A DNA stretch of 64,000 nt from Aurantiochytrium sp. KH105 (Eukaryota > Sar > Bigyra > Thraustochytrida > Thraustochytriidae): positions 620,001 through 684,000 of the forward strand of contig BGKB01000018.1 in NCBI GenBank assembly GCA_003116975.1, written 5' to 3'. Made by a program: the position numbers and the translations under genes. Below the pieces are notes generated by a model that was given only the letters and a program-made list of their open reading frames with translations, made no database searches and was not told the origin of the DNA. Below are positions 22,666-31,887 of this stretch, in pieces (position 1 is the stretch's first letter; each line of letters opens with the position of its first letter).

Positions 22666-24870
22666 ATGCAGCGCAAGGCGGCGCCCCGCGCGGGGGATGC
22701 GGGCGGCGGCGAGACGGAGTCGCGGTCGGCAGCAGCAGCCTCGAGGTCGGGCAGCCTTGTCGCGGGCATGTTCAACATGATCAAGCGGCGCGCGACGAGG
22801 ACCGGCACCAGCGCAGCGCGCACGCCCGTCGACGAGGAGATGGCGGGGTCGCGAGACAGGACCGCAGACCAGGACGGGGAGATCTTCTGCGAAAACCCCG
22901 ACGAAGAGGTCCAGTTGGCCCTCGACTCCCTCGAGGACGACGCGCGCGAGTTCGACCTGCCGACCGCGGCGTCCTCCTCCGCGGGCTCGAGCAGCCCCGA
23001 AAAATTGCAGACCAAGCAGCGGCACTCGCTGCGTCTGTCAAAGCGCATGTCGCTGCGCTCTTCGTCTTCCTCAGCGTCGTCGATGTCGTCATCTTCGTCA
23101 GCCTCTCCCTCTGCGATCGCAACTTCCACGAGCTCTGCCGGACTTGCTGCTGCGACCGCAGCGACAAAAGCAGGGTCCAGGATCTCGGTCAAGCGCGTCG
23201 AGGACTTTCCCTCGGTGAGGTCTTCTTCTTCTTCTTCTTCGGGCGACGTCGTCCGCGTGGGCAAGTCTGCCCCTGTAAACAGCACCGAACAAGATGCAAG
23301 CGTGCTGCGTCGCCTGTCCCAGTCGCTGTCGCGGCGCTCGTTGTCATCGAGACGGAGCGAGAGCCGTCGCAAGTCGTCCTTGAGGATCTCGCAGGACTTG
23401 AAGCCTGCGTCCGAGCGCGAACTCGCGGGGCGCCTAGATGCCTGGAAGGGCAAACGTATTAGCACACGGGGATGGTCACAGAGCAGAAAGTCGGGGCGCA
23501 GTGCGCGCAAGGCGTCAAACCCTCTCGTCGCCCAGAGCGAAACAAGCGCAGACGTAGTCATTCGCACCGATGAGGACCTCGACACGCTCTGCGAGGCCAT
23601 CGAGGCCGGAGAGGCGCACTCGCTTCGATTTGCAAGCGCGTCGCCCGCCGTTCTGGAGGGCTTTGCCTCGGTGCTGGGCACCGTGCAGATCGAGGGCCTC
23701 CATACGCTGGACCTGTCGGGCGCCCAGGGCGCCGAGTCCATGGAGAAACTGCTAGACGCTCTCGGGGATGGCGCTGGAGAGGCGCTCGAAGAGCTCAATG
23801 CGAGCCGCACGTCGGTTTGCCATGTATTTGATCAATTTGCTCTCGTTTTGGATTCTATGCCGGCGCTCCGTGACTTGACGCTGCGCATGTGTCTGTTGTC
23901 TCCCTCGCAGGTCAACACGCTTTCGTCAGCGCTGCTTGGCATGGACCAGCTCGAGTGCCTTGATCTCAGCGGCAACGAGCTCACCGAGGACTGTATCGGG
24001 GATCTTGTTCGAAATTTGCAGACAGTCGAGATCCTTCGCGTCCGTGCATGTGGTATTGACGATGCAGGTATGGCATCCATGTGCGCGGGGCTCAGGAAGA
24101 ACGAGGTGATGTCTACGCTTGATCTGAGCGGAAATTCGTTCTCGAGCGGCGCGTGTCAGGCGCTCGCGAGGCTTTTGGGTTCGTCGACCTCTGCTCTGGC
24201 CCATCTCGACTTGAGCTACACTGGCATTGATGAAGATGGCGTGGCCATGCTGTGTGGCGCGCTGACCAAGTCTCGCTCACAGTTGCGGTCGTTGGATCTG
24301 CGATCCTGCGCGCTGGGCGTAGAGGGTTGCTTTGCCCTTGGAGAAGCGCTCGAATCCAACAAAACACTCGAAACGCTGACGGTCGGTGGTCCCTTGCTGC
24401 CGCCTCACACGACGCACGGCGTCTGTGACGAAGGCGTGGCGCGCCTCATTGAGATGCTGCGTGCGAACGAGGGTTTGACAACGCTGACGATTGCCGAGGG
24501 CACCGTGAGCGCGGATGCGCAGTATGTGGTGTCCCAGCTCGCCAGCACGCCTGTTGAGGACCGCACGGCACGTCTCGCAGAGATGTTTCTCGTTGACAAG
24601 GACGAAGGCGCGACGCTGAGCGTGCTGGGCGCTGCAGGCCGTGCAAGTATCGGGCGCTCGAGTCGGGGTGCTTCCAGTTTGATCAGCGAGGATGATTGTG
24701 TAGATGGCCAAGCGCTCACTGACATGGCTTTTACCATGTCTGTGGGCGAGGCTGCAGTCCATGCGGCTTGCATGGCCTGGCTTCAGGAAGCCGGTCACAA
24801 GGTTTCCAAGTTCCCCACGTTGGGTGTCGCCCTGGACCGAGGCGAGGCGGCCGAAGACGAGGGCTATTGA
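22666..24870 (+). CDS. Ribonuclease-inhibitor-type leucine-rich repeat protein
   Basis: 734 residues from the first in-frame ATG; the open frame reaches back to 21970 but only with non-ATG codons and low-complexity sequence. The first ~340 residues are basic and Ser-rich (several SSSSS runs) and look disordered. From about 345 to 600 there are tandem LRRs of the ribonuclease-inhibitor type, with repeated LDLSGN/LDLSYT/LDLRSC cores every 28-30 residues (for example near 24000, 24120 and 24200). The C-terminal ~130 residues show no motif. No membrane segment, kinase or nucleotide-binding domain is present, so it is not a classical NLR. Such proteins usually act as binding scaffolds; the partner is unknown. 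The gene is convergent with the VDAC gene. Confidence 0.85.
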   Translation: MQRKAAPRAGDAGGGETESRSAAAASRSGSLVAGMFNMIKRRATRTGTSAARTPVDEEMAGSRDRTADQDGEIFCENPDEEVQLALDSLEDDAREFDLPTAASSSAGSSSPEKLQTKQRHSLRLSKRMSLRSSSSSASSMSSSSSASPSAIATSTSSAGLAAATAATKAGSRISVKRVEDFPSVRSSSSSSSGDVVRVGKSAPVNSTEQDASVLRRLSQSLSRRSLSSRRSESRRKSSLRISQDLKPASERELAGRLDAWKGKRISTRGWSQSRKSGRSARKASNPLVAQSETSADVVIRTDEDLDTLCEAIEAGEAHSLRFASASPAVLEGFASVLGTVQIEGLHTLDLSGAQGAESMEKLLDALGDGAGEALEELNASRTSVCHVFDQFALVLDSMPALRDLTLRMCLLSPSQVNTLSSALLGMDQLECLDLSGNELTEDCIGDLVRNLQTVEILRVRACGIDDAGMASMCAGLRKNEVMSTLDLSGNSFSSGACQALARLLGSSTSALAHLDLSYTGIDEDGVAMLCGALTKSRSQLRSLDLRSCALGVEGCFALGEALESNKTLETLTVGGPLLPPHTTHGVCDEGVARLIEMLRANEGLTTLTIAEGTVSADAQYVVSQLASTPVEDRTARLAEMFLVDKDEGATLSVLGAAGRASIGRSSRGASSLISEDDCVDGQALTDMAFTMSVGEAAVHAACMAWLQEAGHKVSKFPTLGVALDRGEAAEDEGY

Positions 24871-25445
24871 AAAGAGAAACGAGGAGAAGATGAAAAATTT
24901 GTTGCTAGACAACCCGCCTTGCCAAGTGCAAGTTGTGTTTGATGAAATTTGTAAGCAAATAAAAAAGAAGGCTCAGTATTGTGGGTGAGGCAAAATTGGA
25001 ATGCTTTGTGACAGAATGCCTTTGCTGCTCTCGCAAGATGCATAAGTACGAGTGCCAAGATCAACATCAGAAGCCTCCTTCAAAGCCAAGGCTCAGTATT
25101 GTGGGTGAGGCAAAGTTGGAATGCTTTGTGACAGAATGCCTTTGTTGCTCTCGCAAGATGCATAAGTACGTGTGCAAAGATTAACATTAGAAGCCTCCTT
25201 CAAAGCCGAGCCACGGGGAACAACATTAGGATTCTCATTCATGCCCGCCCAAGTCATTCCCGGGGAAAACGAGGCCGGATTTCGCCGATGTGTGACACTG
25301 TAAACAGTCAATCGCGAGGAGGGGTTCGAAGGAAGATAAAAATGTCTGCATTTACGCGGCTCGGCTCAGTGCCGATGGCTTATGCTAGGTTGTTGTTGCT
25401 CGAATATTTCGAATATCCTTCCAAGGACGTCTGTAGAGACGGCGC
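24871..25445. other. Convergent 3' region between LRR and VDAC genes
   Basis: Contains the 120-bp tandem duplication and then about 240 bp of unremarkable sequence. An AATAAA-like string at about 24957-24963 could serve the LRR transcript. Confidence 0.6.
24968..25207. repeat. Two-copy 120-bp tandem direct repeat
   Basis: Copies at 24968-25087 and 25088-25207, exactly 120 bp each, with six differences by direct comparison (95% identity). Within the first copy a 40-codon frame is open (Cys-rich). Copy two carries in-frame stops, and there is no ATG start. It lies in the shared 3' region of two convergent genes. Confidence 0.95.
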
Positions 25446-26288
25446 TTAGCCGAGGAGGAGCTGAAGACCGAACTTGTGCGAGTCACCGGCGAAGTTCTTG
25501 GCGTCGACCTCGACGGAGGTGATGAGCTTGACGCCCGGGCTGACCATCTGGATGGCGTTGGCCGAGACAATACCCTTGGAGTTGAGCTTACCCTGGAGCA
25601 CGGTGGCCATGTCGAGCTTGTAGATACCGCCGACGGTGAGGAGCTTGGAGGAGTGGTTGTAGGTGGTGGCGAGGGCAATGTCCTTGGAGTAGCGCTGGTG
25701 GAGGTTGAAGGTCAGGTCAGAGAGCTTCTTCTTGGAGGTAAGGGCAGCCACGAAGTCACCGCCGTGGTACGAGAGCGCGGCGTTGTAGTCGACAACCGAC
25801 GGGGACCCATCCGTCGAATCGAAGCCGGTGTTGTAGCGGATCTCGCCACCGAGGAGGAAGTTGTCGTAGGCGAGGGTGGACGCACCGTAGAGGGTGGGGC
25901 CGTTGACGTCGCACACATCAACGCTAGTGTTGACGGTGGCGTTGCCAGACTTGTAGTCGACGCAGAGCTCGCCGGCGGGGGGCTTGTTGGCGCCGTCCTC
26001 GGCCTTGACCGTGAAGGTCACGCCCTCGAGGGCGTTGTCGAGGGAGGCCTCGGTGGAGAAGCGGCCGTCGGTGGTCACGCACACCTTCTTCATGGTGATG
26101 CCATCGAAGGGCTTGAAGGCGGCGGAGAGCTTGCCGGCGACGCCCTTGGGCTTGAGAGTGCCCTCGGTGGTGAGGACGAGGCCGTTCACGCTCTTGGTCT
26201 TGAGCTTGAACTTGCGGTCAAAGCAGTAGTCATTGTTGATGAGGTCGTTGGCGGCGCTGCCGACATCGCGGAACTTGACGGGGGCCAT
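25446..26288 (-). CDS. VDAC: Voltage-dependent anion channel (mitochondrial porin)
   Basis: 280 residues, the usual VDAC length, starting at the ATG that gives MAPVKFRDVGSAANDL; 36 upstream codons in frame lack an ATG. Sequence shows the eukaryotic porin pattern: a short amphipathic N-terminal segment, then alternating polar/hydrophobic strands (for example FKLKTKSVNGLVLTTEG, GKLSAAFKP, HKFGLQLLLG at the end) expected for a 19-strand beta-barrel. Known role of the family: passage of ATP, ADP and other metabolites through the mitochondrial outer membrane. Codon use is strongly biased to C- or G-ending codons, as expected of a highly expressed gene. Its 5' side opens into a 2 kb gene-free island. 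Confidence 0.94.
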   Translation of the reverse strand: MAPVKFRDVGSAANDLINNDYCFDRKFKLKTKSVNGLVLTTEGTLKPKGVAGKLSAAFKPFDGITMKKVCVTTDGRFSTEASLDNALEGVTFTVKAEDGANKPPAGELCVDYKSGNATVNTSVDVCDVNGPTLYGASTLAYDNFLLGGEIRYNTGFDSTDGSPSVVDYNAALSYHGGDFVAALTSKKKLSDLTFNLHQRYSKDIALATTYNHSSKLLTVGGIYKLDMATVLQGKLNSKGIVSANAIQMVSPGVKLITSVEVDAKNFAGDSHKFGLQLLLG

Positions 26289-26492
26289 CTTGCTTATTTG
26301 GGGAGAAAAGAGTTGCTTGGGGGCGAAGACTTGCTCTGTTGCTATTTTCGGTGAAGAAAGTAAAGGCGCATTCGGGCGGGTCGCAAGTAGTAACAAGCTG
26401 GGTCGTCAGTCAATTTGTTCTCTCATACATTCGTCTCGATGACCGTTCTCGGCCCCCGCTCTCATCCCCGCCCCTGCTGTGTCGAGCCAATC

Positions 26493-26516
26493 CCATGCCA
26501 TGCCATGCCATGCCCT
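26493..26516. repeat. (CATGC)n pentanucleotide repeat
   Basis: Four to five ATGCC/CATGC units in tandem. Confidence 0.85.
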
Positions 26517-26763
26517 GCATTAGCGGCGATGGTCGACGCCAGCCCGCCCGCCCGCCCGCCAGCCAGCCTGGCCTCGCTGGCACCAAGCAGTTTCGCATAG
26601 AAAGATTGAGGGACACAGAGAGAGAGAGAGGAAAAAGATTGCTGAAGAAGAGCGCTGCGCCTCACTGCTGACGCCGTGGCTCGCAACGCCGCGATCCTCC
26701 TCGATCTCCCCTCGCGCCCGCCCGGCGCGGTCTTCTCTCTCGCTTCCGCCTTCGTCTCCCCGC

Positions 26764-26785
26764 GCCTGGCCTGGCCTGGCCTGGC
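26764..26785. repeat. (CCTGG)4 pentanucleotide repeat
   Basis: Four CCTGG units in tandem. Confidence 0.88.
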
Positions 26786-27119
26786 CACGTCTCCCCTCGC
26801 CGCCCGCCCTCTCTCCGCGTCGCCGTTCTTCGCCTCGGCCTCACGCGCCCTTCATTCATGCATCCATCCATCCATCCATCCTCGCCATCTCCGCTCGTCC
26901 CGCGCGCCTTGTCCGCGCGGAGACGCGCCTTCTCCGCGCCGCCCGCGCGCGCCTTGTCCGCGCGCTTCTCCTTCTTCTCCGCCGCCTCCTTCCCGCTCGC
27001 CCGCCGAGCTCGCGTCCTCGCCGAGCTGCGCTACGTACGTGGGTCTGGTGCGAAAGGGATTTGCTCTTCTCTGCGCCGCTTTGGATTCAAACTTCGCGCG
27101 GCCAGTCGCGCGCCGGCCG

Positions 27120-27350
27120 CAAGTGGACTTTCGCGCGCGATATCCACTTCGCGCCGCCCCGCTACACTGGCGCACCCGCGCTATAGCCCCTTGCGCGCCG
27201 GCCAGCAGCGCGGATCCTTCTGGAGCCTAGCAGCGTGCGGCCGGTTTTGAATCCTGGCGGATCGCACTGCGGGCCCTGCGCCACTTGCCGCAGCGATACT
27301 CCACTTGCACGCGCGCCGTGCCCCACTTGCACAAGCGCGCGGCCACTGGA
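27120..27350. promoter_or_regulatory. Cluster of CCACTTGC / CCACTGG boxes (possible factor-binding sites)
   Basis: AAGTGGA (about 27121) and TCCACTT (about 27141) form an inverted pair. CCACTTGC then occurs at 27281, 27301 and 27323, followed by CCACTGG at 27342. The last four are spaced 19-22 bp apart. The position is about 0.8-1.1 kb upstream of the VDAC start. Function is inferred from spacing only. Confidence 0.35.
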
Positions 27351-27606
27351 GCGAGAAACTGCTGCATTGGCCGGGAAAGGAAACAAAAAAGGCAAAACAA
27401 AGAAAAACAGAACAGAGCAGAACAAACTTGAAATAAAATCTTTGCCGCCGGCCAGGCCGCCGCTCCAGGTGCCGCAGCGGCCAGGCGGCTGGGCACGCAG
27501 GGGCCGCCGGGGAAGGCAGCGGAGGCGTCTGCGCAGCGACGGTCGCGACGCCGGTGCGGCCTGCAGCGCGTTTTCGGTGGCGGGCGGGGCGGGGGGGAGA
27601 AAAACG

Positions 27607-27644
27607 CGGAAGGAAGGAAGGAAGGCAGGAAGGAAGGAAGGAAA
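27607..27644. repeat. (GGAA)n microsatellite
   Basis: GGAA units with one GGCA variant. Confidence 0.88.
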
Positions 27645-28335
27645 AAGTCAACAGCGGCCGGTCGGTCCAACCGAGACGGGCCGCGCCCACTGGACTTGGC
27701 CCCTCTCCCGCGGGGAGCGGTTTCCGCACCTTCGCGCCCTCCTCTCCACTGCCGCCGCAGCAGACACGCGCCTCTGCGGCGCGCGAGAGAGGCTGTTCTC
27801 GACGTGACGCTCAGTGGACGCGGGGGAAGGGTGTGCGCGCAGACGTGGCTGTCTGGAAGAGACGCATGCCGAGTGTCGGAGGGTCAGCCGCGCCGCTGGA
27901 AAGGTTCTGGCCGGGTCCGCTTCGGTCGTGGGAGCGTTACGAAAGACGACAAAACTGCAAATATTTACGTGTGGAGCGTACCGGAACCGGTGCCGCAGAC
28001 TTTGCCCGCGGATTTCGCCTTCTCAGAGTCTTTCCTCGGCACCATCGCGCCCGTGCCGGCCTTCGATCGAAATTTCCAGCAGACTTTGACTGTGAGAAAC
28101 CCGCCCGTTGTACCTCTGTCTTTTGCGCGGGACGCTGTGGCTGCACGACGCGGTGTCTCGAACTCTGCTTTGCTCTGCTCTGCTCGCGAGCTCTCGTGGC
28201 TATTATACGAAGCGAAAATTCGTCCCCAAACCTGACGTTCTGCTGCGCGTCCCAAGATCTGAACTGCAAAAAACCAGAAGAAAACCTAGCATAGAAAATA
28301 ATTTGTGGCGATCTGTCTCAGGGGAGAGGGCATGG

Positions 28336-31300
28336 TCAGCTCGCACGTACATGACAGACGCCAGCGCGCGCGCCTGCAGACTCCAGGTACCGGAGCCAGC
28401 CCGACTGCTTGTGGCTCAGCCGGTCGGTCTCCGACTTGACCTCCAGGAACCACGCCTCGAAACGCAGCCCGACTCCAGTCTCCGTCGACTCGGAAAAGTC
28501 CAAGGGCTGCACGTGCCGTGCCGCGCGCCGGCCTCGCTGCTGCTGCTGCTGCTCGACCGCCGGCAAGGCCTTGCTCACAATATCGATGGGACGAACCTCG
28601 AGATTGAGATTGTCGATTTCTTCAAGGTCGGGGCGGGCTGCATTGGCCACCAGAGACGGAGCACGTGACACACGATACAACAAGAGATCCGGACCGCCGC
28701 CAGCCCAGTGGTTGTAGTCCTCGCACAATCTGCGAAGAATCGCAACTAATACCTTGGGCCCGATGCACGCCGCCACACAGGCCAGAGTCTCGCGCGGATA
28801 CGCGTCCCAGCGCATCCCGCAAACTTGCACACCCTCGTGGGCATCCCACGAGGTCTTTGCGCGCTGCGCAAGAGACGCCGACGACGCGCTCTCCAGGTCG
28901 CCCAATATGGCCTCAATCTTGGCGCGACGCGCGTCAACAAAGACCCCACTGCAATGAAACAAATCGAGAGGACCGTGCTGAAATGGCGTCTGAAAGACGT
29001 CCGGGACGCGTTCGTCAAAGATGGCGTCCCACATGAAAATGGCAAATAGTGCGCGGAAAATCTGACCTTCGCAATGCATGCCAAGCCAACCTCCGGTCTG
29101 CTCAAAGTGTTCCAGCACAAACTCCTCCACGTGACAGTACATGGATGGCGTATCCTCGGCGCTGAAAAACTCGCAACGTTCGCCCACCTTCGGTCGGCGT
29201 CCTTGTGCCGAGGCGCGGCGTCTCCCAAAAATGGTAATCTCTGACACCTGTATATCCCCATCGTTGCCGGACTGGCTTGTGAGCACATTTTTCGCATGCG
29301 GAAGGGAGGCCGCCGTCGTTCGATTCCGCAATAACTTGGTCAGACGTTTCTCCGCCTCAATGCGGTGCGCACTGTGCTCAGGCACGCTTCGATCAAGCAA
29401 ACACGCCACCAACGTCTCTGCCGCAGCTTGACTCGCTCCCAGATGCTTTTGGTCAATTGAAAGTCGGTTGTACCAGTATCCTCGCCTTCGATGCGAGGTT
29501 TGGAGACGCAAGAGATCCTGCCAGCGCCGCGCCGCCTCCTTGTAGTCGTGCGCCTTCTCAATCCATTCAATGCCAGTCGATATGGCTTCAGCCAGCGCGT
29601 AGCTCGCGCGAAATTGGGCTAGAAACCGCGGTGCATTGCCCGAGACGTTTGCGGCTTCTTCGCTGATGACGCACTCTTCCAGAAATGGGATCAGTATATT
29701 GACCACTTCTTGTGCTGTGCACATCTCGAGCTTGAGCTCTTTGATCGCACTAGACGCGCGTAAGTCAAATACGGACGTGTGGGGAGACTGGCGCGTTGCA
29801 GTCTCGTGTCGGCCTTCGGTCAGGCTCCGTTGCACCACTTCATCTGCATTGGAAATGCTCGGGTTTTCTCCTGCATCACCAATTTCTTGTTTTTCATCAT
29901 CACTGACAATGTCAATGATGATGTCGACGGCAGATGTTGACATGGATGCCTTGCTGTCGGAGTTGATTGTACTGGTCTGGGCCGTGGTGCTTTTACAATT
30001 TGTCCGACTCGGATCTGTCTCATGTTTTGTTTCTGCTTTCATTTCGTGATTGGTCTTGTTCGGCGATGAGCCTCGCGACACACGTCTTGCTTGTCCTTTC
30101 ACCTCTCGAAGAGCAACACAAGACGATGGCTCAGTCAATATTCCAGCCTCTACATTGATCTCATTCTTGGCCTTATTCTCATCCACCACGCTGACCTTTG
30201 CATCATCGTCGTCGTCTTCATCGTCGCAAAGCAGACTAATCACCTCGGGAGAAGACGCTTTGAGCGTTTCCTCAGGAGGCACGGTGTCCGGCTCCATCAA
30301 CGACGACGACGTCGATGATAATGATGATTGTGATGTGTATGCTGGCACCCATACCTCAAGCCACGTGCGTAGCGCAACAGCCAACTCGTACGCATCGAGC
30401 GCACGTCTATCACGGAAAATAGGCCACTCTGTTTTGCATGTATAGTCTGCAAAACGTAACTTGCCAAAACTTGCGAGAAGACCAGGAAAATGCAACGAAG
30501 TGGCTTCGCCTGCTGCACGCGTCGATGATCCGTCCTGTACGCGCTGGAATGAAGACATCGACGCTGTCAGATAATACAACGAGAAAGCGCGTTGTAAAAG
30601 ACCAAGGGGTTGGCTCTGGATTGCCACCATTTCGTCCTTGGCGACACGGGTAATGAGCCGTGCCACGGGCAAGCCATGGCCGAAGACGGTGCGCTGCGAT
30701 TTGCCCGCAAATCGAAGTCTCGCAATCGCCTCGGCCTTGGTTGCGTAACCTTCGTCGCATTTTGCCCGTTCTTCTGTTCTGCTCTTGCTGCCGCGTCGCC
30801 ATGATTTGCTCTTGCTCTGATCTCCGCTGCTGCGGCGAGTGCAACTTGTGCTCTGATTACTGCTATTGCTACTATTACTGCTGGCGCGGCGACGCACCGA
30901 GACCGAGGCTGCTCCACGCGGTCGCCGTCCGTCGAGCTTGGCATGCTTCAGTACTTGTTGGAGCTCAGCTGCAGTAAGCACGGCCTCGGCCAACGAGAGA
31001 CCCTCCTCAAGACTTGCACGTTGTGCATCAAAGCTTTGCGCAAAACCAAAGCGACAAAGCTCCTTCAGAGCATTCTCAGCTCGCAAGGCAGCCTGCTGTG
31101 CATCTGCATCATTGTCGTCTTCTGAGATTGTCGAGGCGGCAAGCCGTCGTGGGACGAAATATCTGGCTAACTGTGATGCGCGGAACCACGGCCCTCGACG
31201 AGGGAATATTCTTGCAAGAAGCGATTTGGCGTCGACAGAGGCTTCGTTGAGAAGGCATTCAATTTTCTCGCGCTCCTCTTGCGTGGCTAGGGAACAATAA

Positions 31301-31671
31301 TCCTCGCGTTCCACGAATACTGTGCGCAGGACCAGCTCCAGGTGCTCCCTGTAGGCTTGGTTGCGGTCGAGGCCAGGGTCCGCTTTGTCGTGCGAGTCCT
31401 CGTTCGCAGGCGCCTCGTTGGACTGACCAATGACGCATACGTCTTCTCCTTCTTCGTCTTCTTGCAAGCCCTCTGCCTCGTCCTGCGCGAGCGCAAGGGC
31501 TTTCGTCCGTGGGACCGAAGTGGAGGACAACGATGGGCTTGACGGCGCCACTGGACTTGCTCCGAGTGCATCCTGCGGAAGGCTCTGTTGTCTGCGTCGC
31601 TTGCGTCGCTTGCGCCGGGACGCAGGGCTATCCTCCGCGCCGCCGCGCTCTGGTCTGGCGTCATCCGCCAT
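28336..31671 (-). CDS. FAN1: FAN1-type structure-specific nuclease (VRR-NUC)
   Basis: 1111 residues from the first ATG (MADDARPERG). Fanconi-associated nuclease 1 acts on DNA flaps and interstrand crosslinks in the nucleus. The C-terminal ~250 residues match FAN1 closely: ETLACVAACIG, then GGPDLLLY with D995, then LEVKSETDRLSHKQ with E1077 and K1079, which together make the PD-ExK VRR-NUC active site. The middle region has TPR-like helices (WQDLLRLQTSHRRRGYWYNRL) and the conserved VEEFVLEHF block. An N-terminal basic run, RRKRRKRRR, is a probable nuclear signal. Oddities: about 80 residues, including a Gln run, separate the PD and ExK motifs, against about 15 in human FAN1; a Ser/Asp-rich region sits mid-protein; and no Cys/His UBZ finger is visible at the N-terminus. 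The next gene upstream on this strand ends 216 bp away. Confidence 0.93.
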   Translation of the reverse strand: MADDARPERGGAEDSPASRRKRRKRRRQQSLPQDALGASPVAPSSPSLSSTSVPRTKALALAQDEAEGLQEDEEGEDVCVIGQSNEAPANEDSHDKADPGLDRNQAYREHLELVLRTVFVEREDYCSLATQEEREKIECLLNEASVDAKSLLARIFPRRGPWFRASQLARYFVPRRLAASTISEDDNDADAQQAALRAENALKELCRFGFAQSFDAQRASLEEGLSLAEAVLTAAELQQVLKHAKLDGRRPRGAASVSVRRRASSNSSNSSNQSTSCTRRSSGDQSKSKSWRRGSKSRTEERAKCDEGYATKAEAIARLRFAGKSQRTVFGHGLPVARLITRVAKDEMVAIQSQPLGLLQRAFSLYYLTASMSSFQRVQDGSSTRAAGEATSLHFPGLLASFGKLRFADYTCKTEWPIFRDRRALDAYELAVALRTWLEVWVPAYTSQSSLSSTSSSLMEPDTVPPEETLKASSPEVISLLCDDEDDDDDAKVSVVDENKAKNEINVEAGILTEPSSCVALREVKGQARRVSRGSSPNKTNHEMKAETKHETDPSRTNCKSTTAQTSTINSDSKASMSTSAVDIIIDIVSDDEKQEIGDAGENPSISNADEVVQRSLTEGRHETATRQSPHTSVFDLRASSAIKELKLEMCTAQEVVNILIPFLEECVISEEAANVSGNAPRFLAQFRASYALAEAISTGIEWIEKAHDYKEAARRWQDLLRLQTSHRRRGYWYNRLSIDQKHLGASQAAAETLVACLLDRSVPEHSAHRIEAEKRLTKLLRNRTTAASLPHAKNVLTSQSGNDGDIQVSEITIFGRRRASAQGRRPKVGERCEFFSAEDTPSMYCHVEEFVLEHFEQTGGWLGMHCEGQIFRALFAIFMWDAIFDERVPDVFQTPFQHGPLDLFHCSGVFVDARRAKIEAILGDLESASSASLAQRAKTSWDAHEGVQVCGMRWDAYPRETLACVAACIGPKVLVAILRRLCEDYNHWAGGGPDLLLYRVSRAPSLVANAARPDLEEIDNLNLEVRPIDIVSKALPAVEQQQQQRGRRAARHVQPLDFSESTETGVGLRFEAWFLEVKSETDRLSHKQSGWLRYLESAGARAGVCHVRAS

Positions 31672-31887
31672 CGCGCAGACACAAACAAGACGCAAGGCGC
31701 CCAAAGGAGCGTTGATGAATTGTAAAATTGTGGTCAAGGTCGGTCAAGGTTTACGAACTTAGGATGTGCCGGTGATATTAATCCAACGCCGGCGCTGGCG
31801 ATTCGGGTGGCTACATGCAGAATACTACGGCCCACCCCACCATTGCGGCAACGGTGGCACATTTGTAAAGGACCCCGCTGTAATAAC

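Larger units (their letters stand above)
26289..28335. other. Gene-free island upstream of VDAC
   Basis: About 2 kb between the VDAC start and the FAN1 stop. Holds ATGCC, CCTGG, CATC and GGAA microsatellites, pyrimidine-rich GC sequence at 26700-27010, and a cluster of CCACTT-type boxes at 27120-27350. Open frames here are overlapping low-complexity shadows. Likely contains the VDAC promoter and 5' leader. Confidence 0.6.

Noticed and set aside
21954..23810. 618-codon minus-strand frame opposite the LRR gene
   Set aside because: Shadow of GC-rich Ser-coding sequence. The plus strand has clear LRRs and an ATG start.
22666..24870. NLR-type immune receptor
   Set aside because: LRRs are present but there is no nucleotide-binding (NACHT/NB-ARC) domain or P-loop in the rest of the protein.
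24981..25184. Possible Cys-rich small protein repeated twice across the 120-bp duplication
   Set aside because: No ATG start, and the second copy carries in-frame stops; kept as a DNA repeat only.
25476..26354. 292-codon plus-strand frame opposite VDAC
   Set aside because: Val/Glu/Gly-rich shadow of biased codons. The VDAC reading is full length and typical.
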